A stretch of DNA of 6,088 nucleotides. Source: Clostridiales bacterium (GTDB lineage: Bacteria; Bacillota; Clostridia; Tissierellales; Dethiosulfatibacteraceae). The position numbers and the translations under genes are program-made. The notes beneath the pieces are model-generated. The model was given only the letters and a program-made list of their open reading frames with translations, ran no database searches and had not been told where the DNA came from. Where the stretch lies: contig DMAP01000424.1 in assembly GCA_003446975.1 (NCBI GenBank), forward strand, positions 1 through 6,088, in the 5' to 3' direction. This document shows, piece after piece, positions 1 to 5,499 of the stretch. Every line of letters starts with the position of its first letter. Within the stretch, counting starts at the first letter, position 1.

Positions 1-755
1 TCCAGACCATGTCCGCATGCTTCGTGGAAAATAACACCTCCAAAGCCATTGTCTATAACAACAGGCATCTTGCCACTAGGACTATATTCAGCATTGATCA
101 TTGTCTTAGCAATTCTAGAGGCTTCTTTTCCATACCACTCCACATCAAGACCTTCAAAGAATTCAAAGCCTTTGCCTGAGCCAGGTCCGAAATATCCTGA
201 TTGCATTTCACCATTTAAAGAAGCAATTGCCTGTATTGCTAATCTGGTTCTGATTCTTTCATCTTCCTTGCAGACACCTTCACTGTTGGCTATCATAATT
301 TTCTGATGAGAATCAAGATAATTAACCGTTACCTGAGTTATAATGTTGTCATAAGTGCTGGCTGCATGATAGGCGCGTTTCATAATGTCAATTTTTCTAT
401 TCTTACTGACAGTACCAGGATAAATCTCAATGGGGCTAATTGTTCCATCAATTATTTGGGTACTGAAATCCTTAACACTTCTATTTTTCACTTTTCTGAT
501 GGCGGCTGACGCTTTTCTGGCAGTCTCAATCAAATCCTTTTCATTGACACTGTTAGTATAGGCATATACACTGAAAAAACCGTCAAATATTCTTATACCT
601 ATTCCATAATCTCTACCTGAAATTGTATGTTCAATTTTGCCCCCTATCAAGCTTATACCTGTGTTGGTTTTATCTTCAACAAAGATTTCTGAAAAATCGC
701 CTCCTGTTGATAGGCCAACATCCAATATTTTTTCAATGATATCTTTTTTAAGCAT
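1..755 (-). CDS. tldD: TldD metalloprotease, N-terminal part (cut by left window edge)
   Basis: The minus-strand frame opens at ATG 755 and stays open to the window edge, giving about 251 residues beginning MLKKDIIEKILDVG. The visible part has the TldD/PmbA N-terminal alpha-beta fold and ends in HEACGHGLE, with H244, E245 and H249 forming the HExxxH zinc motif. This motif marks TldD rather than its partner TldE/PmbA, which lacks it. Known TldD proteins are about 460-480 residues, so roughly the C-terminal half is missing, including the third metal ligand. TldD and TldE form a heterodimeric cytosolic protease that degrades unfolded peptides and matures some modified peptides; the partner gene may lie beyond the left edge. 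A GAGGGAG ribosome binding site at 762-768 lies 6 bases before the start. The gene begins 25 bases after relQ ends, with no promoter or terminator seen between them, so co-transcription from the relQ promoter is likely. Confidence 0.93.
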   Translation of the reverse strand, partial: MLKKDIIEKILDVGLSTGGDFSEIFVEDKTNTGISLIGGKIEHTISGRDYGIGIRIFDGFFSVYAYTNSVNEKDLIETARKASAAIRKVKNRSVKDFSTQIIDGTISPIEIYPGTVSKNRKIDIMKRAYHAASTYDNIITQVTVNYLDSHQKIMIANSEGVCKEDERIRTRLAIQAIASLNGEMQSGYFGPGSGKGFEFFEGLDVEWYGKEASRIAKTMINAEYSPSGKMPVVIDNGFGGVIFHEACGHGL

Positions 756-780
756 TTTTATCTCCCTCTAAATGTTTCTG

Positions 781-1575
781 CTAATCCAAATATAAATTTT
801 GTATCATAAGCTCAAGCTTTTTGTTCAATCGCTCCAAATCTTGAATGCTTCCTTGTTCCCTCATCAGGTAAAACTCCTCTTGCAATTGTGCTATTTCGTC
901 TTTTTCAACATTGCCACTAAAAAACAATGTTTGTATCTGTTTTATAACACGGGCGACCAAGGCGGATCTGGTCATAAAGAATTCCTGAGAATCAACAATC
1001 TCAAACTTGATTTTTGACATTTCCTCATCTAGTTTGCTTGCTGTCTCGCCTGAGTCTCTAAGTCTTTTCCGTAGATCCTCAGGCATATTCTCTCCAAATT
1101 TATAATTTATTGAGTGCTCAATAGTAGCCCAGAAGTTCATAGCCAAAGTTCTGATTTGAATCTCAGCTAATATCTTTCTATCTCCAAATGCAGTATGAAC
1201 CATATAGCTGATGATTATGTGATAGCTTCTATAACCACTTTCTTTCTTGTTCGTGATATAGTCTCTTTCAACCACGATTTCCATATCTTTTCCATGTCTT
1301 GACCTTATATGTTCAACAACTATTGGTATGTCATCCACTAATTGGCAAATAATCCTAATGCCTGCAATATCTTCCACACATTCAGGCTCAACGGATTTTC
1401 TTCTGGCTTTTTCAATGATACTTGAAATCTTCTTTACTCTACCAGTTACAAATTCTATAGGTGAGTATTCATTCATCACTCGAAACTCTTTTCTGATACT
1501 CTTGAATTTGGTTTTTAGTTCTTCCACAGCTTGTTCGTATGGCAATAGGAACTCATCCCAGTTCTTAATCATCAT
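781..1575 (-). CDS. relQ: RelQ/YjbM-type small alarmone synthetase, (p)ppGpp synthesis
   Basis: This 264-residue protein transfers pyrophosphate from ATP to GDP or GTP to make (p)ppGpp. It has a synthetase domain only, with no HD hydrolase and no TGS or ACT domain, so it is a small alarmone synthetase rather than Rel. It closely follows B. subtilis YjbM as I recall it: SPIEFVTGRVK at 38-48, EKARRKS at 55-61, EDIAGIRI at 68-75, ESGYRSYH at 112-119, and EIQIRTLAMNFWATIEHS at 138-155. Expected ATP-site residues R46, K56 and R59, metal ligand D69 and catalytic E138 are present. So are K21, K25, F42, T44 and N147, which match the pppGpp allosteric cleft of the YjbM tetramer. About 50 residues extend past the usual end as charged helices. 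The start is uncertain: a weak GGGGTG at 1578-1583 suits the second Met (1572) better than the first, but alignment with YjbM favours the first. It leads a probable operon with tldD. Confidence 0.95.
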   Translation of the reverse strand: MMIKNWDEFLLPYEQAVEELKTKFKSIRKEFRVMNEYSPIEFVTGRVKKISSIIEKARRKSVEPECVEDIAGIRIICQLVDDIPIVVEHIRSRHGKDMEIVVERDYITNKKESGYRSYHIIISYMVHTAFGDRKILAEIQIRTLAMNFWATIEHSINYKFGENMPEDLRKRLRDSGETASKLDEEMSKIKFEIVDSQEFFMTRSALVARVIKQIQTLFFSGNVEKDEIAQLQEEFYLMREQGSIQDLERLNKKLELMIQNLYLD

Positions 1576-1602
1576 AGCACCCCATTATTGTAATCTCATA
1601 CC

Positions 1603-1631
1603 ATTATATAAAAGAATTTGAGTTTTATAAA
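1603..1631 (-). promoter_or_regulatory. Predicted sigma-A promoter of relQ-tldD
   Basis: On the minus strand a TTTATA -35 box (1626-1631, 4 of 6 consensus) is followed after 17 bases by a perfect TATAAT -10 box (1603-1608). Transcription would begin near 1596, giving a leader of about 20 bases before relQ. Its -35 half overlaps the opposing FAH-gene promoter, so both cannot be occupied at once. Confidence 0.65.
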
Positions 1632-1646
1632 GATTTAATTTATACT
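1618..1646 (+). promoter_or_regulatory. Predicted sigma-A promoter of the FAH-family gene
   Basis: TTGAGT (1618-1623) and TATACT (1641-1646, 5 of 6 consensus) are separated by exactly 17 bases. Transcription would start near 1653, leaving a leader of about 21 bases. An imperfect palindrome TTATcATATcATAA lies at 1646-1659, over the expected start, and could bind a regulator, although such AT-rich symmetry may arise by chance. Confidence 0.6.
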
Positions 1647-1673
1647 TATCATATCATAATAAGGAGGAATAAT

Positions 1674-2567
1674 ATGTATTTTATTAGATTTGAACAGCAT
1701 AACAAAATATCTATTGGATTTATGAATCTGACTAAAACCAAAGTCATACCAACCAACGCCATCATCCAATTCAGAGAAGTGACCGATATGAACTCTTTAA
1801 TAGACATTTTCCAGGATGAACATGTCAAATTAGTAGAGAAATTGTTTGACGACGAAAGGACACCATACTTGTCTCCAGATGAAATTAGAGTCTTGACACC
1901 CATAGAATATGCACGTAGAAATGTGTTCTGTCTAGGCAAGAATTACTTGGACCACATTAATGAAATGAAACATATAACAGGTGTTAAAGGAAATGTACCT
2001 GAATATCCCGTATATTTCAGCAAAACATGCTATCCCTCAATAGGTACCGGTGAAGATGTTTTGTTGGATCTCAATGTCACCCAATCACTGGACTATGAGG
2101 TTGAACTGGTAGTGATAATCGGCAAAAAAGGTAAAAATATCGAAAAGAAAGATGCTTCTCAGTATATTTTTGGCTATACCATAGGCAATGATCTCTCTGC
2201 CAGAGATTTGCAATTCAGACATGTTCAGTGGCATAAAGGCAAAACATTGGATACCTTCACAGCATTAGGGCCATATATCATACATAAATCCTTGGTCAAC
2301 TACCCTGTGGACTTGGCAATTAAAAGCTATGTAAACGGTGAATTAAGACAATCATCTAGAACATCAAATATGATATTTGATATTGATCATATCATTTCCG
2401 ATTTATCCCAAGGTGTAACACTTTTTCCAGGAGATGTGATTATGACCGGAACACCTTCAGGTGTAGGAATGGGCTTTACTCCTCAAAAGATGTTAAGGGA
2501 CGGTGATGTTGTCACCTGTGAAATTGAAAAAATTGGAACTCTTGTAAACTATGTCAGGGAGATATGA
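1674..2567 (+). CDS. Fumarylacetoacetate hydrolase (FAH) family enzyme
   Basis: This 297-residue cytosolic enzyme belongs to the FAH superfamily, whose members hydrolyse, decarboxylate or isomerise beta-diketone or 2-oxo acids at a divalent metal. An N-terminal domain of about 75 residues precedes the catalytic fold. Family motifs run in order: CLGKNYLDH at 86-94, DYEVELVVIIG at 140-150, GYTIGNDLSARDLQ at 167-180, KTLDTFTALGPYI at 190-202, and GDVIMTGTPSGVG at 253-265. E142, E144 and D173 are the likely metal ligands. AAGGAGG at 1661-1667, 6 bases before ATG, fixes the start. It is the only plus-strand gene, faces away from relQ, and its stop is immediately followed by the cysE stop on the other strand. 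Substrate cannot be read from sequence: acylpyruvate hydrolase, oxaloacetate decarboxylase and 2-hydroxyhepta-2,4-diene-1,7-dioate isomerase are all possible. No aromatic degradation genes are nearby to favour the last. Confidence 0.93.
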   Translation: MYFIRFEQHNKISIGFMNLTKTKVIPTNAIIQFREVTDMNSLIDIFQDEHVKLVEKLFDDERTPYLSPDEIRVLTPIEYARRNVFCLGKNYLDHINEMKHITGVKGNVPEYPVYFSKTCYPSIGTGEDVLLDLNVTQSLDYEVELVVIIGKKGKNIEKKDASQYIFGYTIGNDLSARDLQFRHVQWHKGKTLDTFTALGPYIIHKSLVNYPVDLAIKSYVNGELRQSSRTSNMIFDIDHIISDLSQGVTLFPGDVIMTGTPSGVGMGFTPQKMLRDGDVVTCEIEKIGTLVNYVREI

Positions 2568-2582
2568 TTATACCTCCCTGGC
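2553..2582. other. Hairpin spanning the convergent FAH/cysE stop codons
   Basis: CAGGGAG (2555-2561) and CTCCCTG (2574-2580) form a perfect 7-bp inverted repeat. It extends outward by a G-U and a G-C pair and inward, after one mismatch, by TAT/ATA around a 4-base loop. Both stop codons (2565-2567 plus, 2568-2570 minus) lie in the inner part. Neither strand has a T-tract after the stem, so it is not a standard intrinsic terminator, but it could protect 3' ends or slow polymerase from both sides. Because of the symmetry, both proteins end in a similar Arg-Glu-Ile/Val. Confidence 0.5.
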
Positions 2583-3080
2583 CGGCATTCCAACAACAGT
2601 CGAATAGGGTTCAGTGCTCTTCAGCACTACTGCATTGGCACCAATCTTGGTGCCATTTGCTATGTGCACATTGCCTAATATTTTGGCACCTGCACCAATA
2701 ATCACATGGTCCCCAACAGTAGGATGCCTTTTTCCTTTATCCTTCCCGGTCCCCCCTAACGTAGATCCATGATACATCAATACATAATTGCCAATTTTTG
2801 CTGTTTCACCGATAACAACTCCCATGCCATGATCTATAAACAGCCCTTTTCCTATTTTTGCACCGGGATGTATCTCAATCCCTGTAATAAACCTTGCAAA
2901 GTTTGATATTACTCTAGCCATGAAATGTCTATTCTTACCATATAACCAATGAGCCAATCGATGATAGATGATTGATTTTATATGGGGGTACAGTAAGAAG
3001 ACTTCAATCCTGTTGGTTGCCGCTGGGTCATTTTTGATCACCACATCTATGTCTTCAATCAATTCTTTAATAAATCTCAT
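2568..3080 (-). CDS. cysE: Serine O-acetyltransferase, short form
   Basis: This enzyme transfers acetyl from acetyl-CoA to L-serine, giving O-acetylserine, the first step of cysteine synthesis. The 170-residue protein has a short helical N-terminus (to about residue 65) and then left-handed beta-helix hexapeptide repeats. Active-site elements are NDPAA (D18), IEIHPGAKIG at 68-77, DHGMGVVIGET at 83-93 with catalytic H84, GSTLGGTG at 105-112, and KRHP with H119. E69 takes the place of the E. coli catalytic-dyad Asp, as I recall for other Firmicutes. The frame could open at 3149, but that would run far into cysK. ATG 3080 has a GAGG site 8 bases upstream and gives the usual MRFIKELIEDID start. 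The protein stops right at GMPAREV, where relatives usually continue for some 20-50 residues, so the tail that docks into CysK appears absent. It is the second gene after the T-box, 10 bases behind cysK. Confidence 0.95.
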   Translation of the reverse strand: MRFIKELIEDIDVVIKNDPAATNRIEVFLLYPHIKSIIYHRLAHWLYGKNRHFMARVISNFARFITGIEIHPGAKIGKGLFIDHGMGVVIGETAKIGNYVLMYHGSTLGGTGKDKGKRHPTVGDHVIIGAGAKILGNVHIANGTKIGANAVVLKSTEPYSTVVGMPAREV

Positions 3081-3088
3081 TATATAGA

Positions 3089-3092
3089 CCTC
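3089..3092 (-). promoter_or_regulatory. cysE ribosome binding site overlapping the cysK stop
   Basis: GAGG (within GAGGTC) lies 8 bases before ATG 3080 and shares bases with the cysK TGA stop at 3091-3093. It sets the cysE start at 3080 rather than at the longer upstream frame and suggests that translation of the two genes is coupled. Confidence 0.75.
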
Positions 3093-3984
3093 ATTTATAT
3101 ATCCCAAGGGATAAGTATTTTTCTCCTCCATCAGGTGCGATGGTGACAATTTTTTTATTTGTACCGAATTTTTCTGACATTATTTTAGCAGCCCATATGT
3201 TCGCACCGGACGACAATCCGACAATAATACCGGTTTGTTTTGAGAATTTCAACGTTTCACGCTCTGCATCCTCGTAATCGATTTTGATAATATGATCGGC
3301 ATACTCATACTTAAAAATATCTGTTACAAACCCAGGTCCCATGCCTTGAATCTTATGGGGGCCTGCTTTACCTCCCGAGAGAACAGGAGAAGCTGATGGT
3401 TCTGCAGCAACGCAGATAATATCCTTGTTGAATTCCTTTAGTCTTTTTGATATTCCGGTGAATGAACCGCCTGTACCGACTCCTGATATGAACAGGTCAA
3501 TTTCCGGTAGATCCTTTATGATTTCCAATGCAGTAGTGTTATAATGATTAAGCCAATTGGCATTATTTGAAAACTGATCAGGCATGAAGTATCTTTCATC
3601 ACTTTCTGCCAGCATTCTAGCTTGTCTAATAGCACCATTCATTCCCTCTGAACCTTTTGTCAAAATGAGCTCCGCTCCATAAGCCTCAATCATGGTTCTT
3701 CTTTCTTGACTCATGGTGTCTGGCATCACAATTACTACCTTGTATCCTTTAATTCTGCCAATCAATGCGAGTCCAATCCCTGTATTACCACTTGTTGGCT
3801 CAATAATAACGCTACCATCTTTTAATAGTCCTTTTTTTTCTGCGTCCTCTATCATACCTAAGGCTGCCCTGTCTTTTATGCTTCCGCCGAGATTGAATTT
3901 TTCCAGTTTTATAAAAATATTTGAATCATTCAATCTGAACAATGGTGTTTGACCTATTAATGCTAACGGATTTTCAATAATCAT
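3091..3984 (-). CDS. cysK: Cysteine synthase (O-acetylserine sulfhydrylase), PLP-dependent
   Basis: This 297-residue fold-type II PLP enzyme replaces the acetyl group of O-acetylserine with sulfide to give cysteine. The PLP lysine is K37 in NLGGSIKDRA, where relatives usually read NPGGSVKDR. The substrate loop TSGNTG is at 64-69. The region SQERRTMIEAYGAEL (92-106) is typical of the family. The phosphate loop GVGTGGSFTG is at 168-177, KIQGMGPGF at 211-219, and GLSSGAN at 256-262. The last motif, APDGGEKYLS (283-292), has Gly286 where E. coli CysK, as I recall it, has the Ser that bonds the PLP ring nitrogen. The start is fixed by AGGAGG at 3993-3998, 8 bases before ATG. It is the first gene behind the T-box and is followed after 10 bases by cysE. 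The length is slightly below the usual 305-325. CysM or a CBS-like enzyme is a less likely alternative, but pairing with cysE and a cysteine T-box favours CysK. Confidence 0.95.
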   Translation of the reverse strand: MIIENPLALIGQTPLFRLNDSNIFIKLEKFNLGGSIKDRAALGMIEDAEKKGLLKDGSVIIEPTSGNTGIGLALIGRIKGYKVVIVMPDTMSQERRTMIEAYGAELILTKGSEGMNGAIRQARMLAESDERYFMPDQFSNNANWLNHYNTTALEIIKDLPEIDLFISGVGTGGSFTGISKRLKEFNKDIICVAAEPSASPVLSGGKAGPHKIQGMGPGFVTDIFKYEYADHIIKIDYEDAERETLKFSKQTGIIVGLSSGANIWAAKIMSEKFGTNKKIVTIAPDGGEKYLSLGIYK

Positions 3985-4007
3985 TTTTTATTCCTCCTCG
4001 ATTTTCC

Positions 4008-4044
4008 AAAAAATAAAAACTTCGCCTATATCAGAGACGAAGTT
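4008..4044 (-). terminator. T-box intrinsic terminator before cysK
   Basis: AACTTCG (4038-4044 on the plus-strand numbering) pairs with CGAAGTT (4018-4024). The stem can gain about three more pairs including a wobble, and it is followed by TTTTTATTTTTT. Its 5' arm starts just after the T-box sequence, as expected for mutually exclusive terminator and antiterminator. It probably also ends transcripts that read through from asd. Confidence 0.9.
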
Positions 4045-4268
4045 AATCCGCGGTTCCACTCTTGTTGGTAAAAACCCTCTTTCCCGGCACTTTCATGCCT
4101 AACCCCTATAACGTGGGGAATACGTCGCATCCTACATCATTTCAGAGCGATACTCCAAAGTGCACTTCACACATGTTACACTGAGTATCTTTCACCATTG
4201 ATACTCTCTCTGATAGCTTTACTATGTGCTACTCTACTTTTTCACAGTAATTCCTACTATTTTACTTG
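4008..4268 (-). promoter_or_regulatory. T-box riboswitch sensing tRNA-Cys, upstream of cysK-cysE
   Basis: The minus-strand leader of about 260 bases contains the T-box sequence AAGAGTGGAACCGCGG (4048-4063) followed directly by a terminator. Stem I is visible: AGAGAG, then an apical 7-bp stem GAGTATC/GATACTC (4183-4206) enclosing the conserved GGTGAAA-type loop. On its 3' side, GTGTGAAG-TGC-A places a TGC cysteine codon (4162-4164) in the usual GAA-x-codon-purine specifier setting. A small GGCA/TGCC hairpin (4086-4099) fits Stem III. The antiterminator bulge reads UGGA (4055-4058), which would pair with a tRNA ending UCCA, and bacterial tRNA-Cys has U73. Two independent contacts therefore agree on cysteine. 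Uncharged tRNA-Cys should stabilise the antiterminator and let transcription enter cysK-cysE. The ends are approximate, set by the predicted start of transcription and the end of the terminator T-tract. Confidence 0.93.
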
Positions 4269-4274
4269 GATATT

Positions 4275-4303
4275 ATATTAGCCTTTTTTAAAATGTTTGT
4301 CAA
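4275..4303 (-). promoter_or_regulatory. Predicted sigma-A promoter of the T-box-cysK-cysE unit
   Basis: A perfect TTGACA (4298-4303) is separated by 17 bases from TAATAT (4275-4280). Transcription would begin near 4268, just before Stem I. The -35 box is 38 bases past the end of asd, showing that the cysteine genes have their own promoter in addition to any asd read-through. Regulation is therefore expected mainly at the T-box. Confidence 0.8.
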
Positions 4304-4341
4304 CGCTTTTTTTAATTGATTTTTTGAATGATTTGATATCT

Positions 4342-5352
4342 TTAAACCAAATTGAACTCAACCAACAGCTCAGCAATCTGCACAGCATTTGTAGCCGCAC
4401 CTTTTCTGACTTGGTCGCCACAGCACCGCAAAGCCAATGAACGATCCCTGCTGATATCTTTTCTGATTCTCCCAACATATATCAAATCTTGATTAGATGA
4501 ATCAAGAGGCATAGGATATATATTATTCTCCAAATCGTCCACCAACTTCACTCCTTTTGCATTTTTTAGAAGTGATTTAGCCTTTTCGACAGAGATCTCA
4601 TTCTCAGTCTCAATTGTAATTGATTCAGAATGGCTCCTATATACCGGCACCCTGACACATGTGCAGTTTACCTTAAGGTCTGGATTGTGCAATATCTTGG
4701 CTCCCTCATTCTGCATTTTCATTTCTTCTTCTGAATAGCCATTATCAGTGAACGCACCTATATGGGGAATCAAGTTATAGGCGATCTGATACTGAAATGT
4801 CGACACGACTGTATTGTTTCCCTGCATAGTTTGTCTAATCTGATCGTCCAGCTCTCTAATCCCTTCCAATCCTGCGCCGGATACTGCTTGATATGTGGAC
4901 ACTGTCATTCTAACTACTTTACTGTAATTGTTAAGTTCATTGATAGCTGTCAGCGCTATTATAGTGGAGCAATTGGGATTTGCTATTATTCCTTTATGAT
5001 TTCGGACATCATCTGGGTTTACCTCAGGAATTACCAAAGGAACATCATCGTCCAATCTATAAGCGCTGCTGTTATCTATTACGACAACACCTTGTTCAAC
5101 TGCGATCGGACTGAATTTTTTGCTGATCTCATTGCCTACCGCTACGAGCAAAATGTCCAAGCCTTTAAAGGATTTTTCAGAAACTTCCTCCACCACGTAA
5201 GCCCGCTCTTGCCAATTTATGATTTGACCTGCGCTTTTTGCGCTAGCCAATAACCTTAATTGTTCTACCGGAAAATTCCTTTCAGCTAAAACTTTCAGCA
5301 TTTCTTCACCAACTGCTCCAGTAGCCCCCAGAATTCCTAATTTGATACCCAT
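4342..5352 (-). CDS. asd: Aspartate-semialdehyde dehydrogenase
   Basis: This 336-residue enzyme reduces aspartyl phosphate to aspartate semialdehyde with NADPH, at the branch to diaminopimelate/lysine, threonine and methionine. The N-terminal Rossmann nucleotide loop is GATGAVG (residues 9-15). NPNCSTI carries the catalytic Cys128, YQAVSGAG (154-161) the active-site Gln, and RVPVYRSHS (234-242) the substrate Arg and His241. The length is normal for the Gram-positive form. The frame also has an ATG at 5367, but that codon overlaps the ribosome binding site GGAGG (5361-5365), which is ideally placed 8 bases before ATG 5352; the resulting MGIKLGILGATG start is typical. It has its own upstream promoter and lies ahead of the T-box-cysK-cysE unit on the same strand, with no clear terminator in between. 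No lysine riboswitch precedes it: the predicted leader is only about 38 bases. Confidence 0.96.
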   Translation of the reverse strand: MGIKLGILGATGAVGEEMLKVLAERNFPVEQLRLLASAKSAGQIINWQERAYVVEEVSEKSFKGLDILLVAVGNEISKKFSPIAVEQGVVVIDNSSAYRLDDDVPLVIPEVNPDDVRNHKGIIANPNCSTIIALTAINELNNYSKVVRMTVSTYQAVSGAGLEGIRELDDQIRQTMQGNNTVVSTFQYQIAYNLIPHIGAFTDNGYSEEEMKMQNEGAKILHNPDLKVNCTCVRVPVYRSHSESITIETENEISVEKAKSLLKNAKGVKLVDDLENNIYPMPLDSSNQDLIYVGRIRKDISRDRSLALRCCGDQVRKGAATNAVQIAELLVEFNLV

Positions 5353-5360
5353 CGCTAATC

Positions 5361-5365
5361 CCTCC
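5361..5365 (-). promoter_or_regulatory. asd ribosome binding site deciding the start
   Basis: GGAGG (in GGAGGGAT) lies 8 bases before ATG 5352. The alternative in-frame ATG at 5367 overlaps this site and has no comparable site of its own, so 5352 is preferred. Confidence 0.8.
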
Positions 5366-5396
5366 ACATATGTTAATATTCTATAATTTAAAAGCT

Positions 5397-5424
5397 ATTA
5401 TAACATGATTGTGAGAAGAAGCAA
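5397..5424 (-). promoter_or_regulatory. Predicted extended -10 promoter of asd
   Basis: The minus strand carries TGTTATAAT, a perfect TATAAT (5397-5402) with the TGn extension at 5403-5405. A weak TTGCTT -35 (5419-5424) lies 16 bases upstream. Transcription would begin near 5390. Confidence 0.7.
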
Positions 5425-5457
5425 ACATTTTTTACTTTATTACGCGGACAAATGTTT
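5423..5457. repeat. 8-bp inverted repeat at the asd promoter -35 region
   Basis: AAACATTT (5423-5430) and AAATGTTT (5450-5457) are perfect inverted copies 19 bases apart, and the inner copy touches the asd -35 box. It could be an operator or a weak hairpin downstream of the DUF4015 gene. The AT content makes a chance occurrence possible. Confidence 0.35.
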
Positions 5458-5499
5458 TCCCAACGAACACACTTGTTATCAACAGGGTTCTCAGCACTG

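Noticed and set aside
49..509. Plus-strand open frames opposite tldD
   Set aside because: The minus-strand frame has conserved TldD motifs to the window edge; the plus frames are shadows without recognisable content.
1649..1939. 96-residue minus-strand frame across the start of the FAH gene
   Set aside because: It is antisense to the FAH N-terminus, and it would have to be transcribed into the divergent promoter region.
3081..3149. Longer cysE start at 3149, adding 23 residues
   Set aside because: It would overlap cysK by about 60 bases, lacks a good ribosome binding site, and the added residues are not like any CysE N-terminus. ATG 3080 has a well-placed GAGG.
4278..4478. Minus-strand 66-residue open frame running from asd into the cysK promoter
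   Set aside because: It overlaps asd in another frame, covers the T-box promoter -35 and -10, and has no recognisable protein pattern.
4762..5253. 163-residue plus-strand open frame opposite asd
   Set aside because: It is antisense to a clearly conserved asd coding region, cysteine- and aromatic-rich, and has no ribosome binding site.
5353..5400. Lysine riboswitch before asd
   Set aside because: The predicted leader is about 38 bases, far too short, and no conserved L-box elements are seen.
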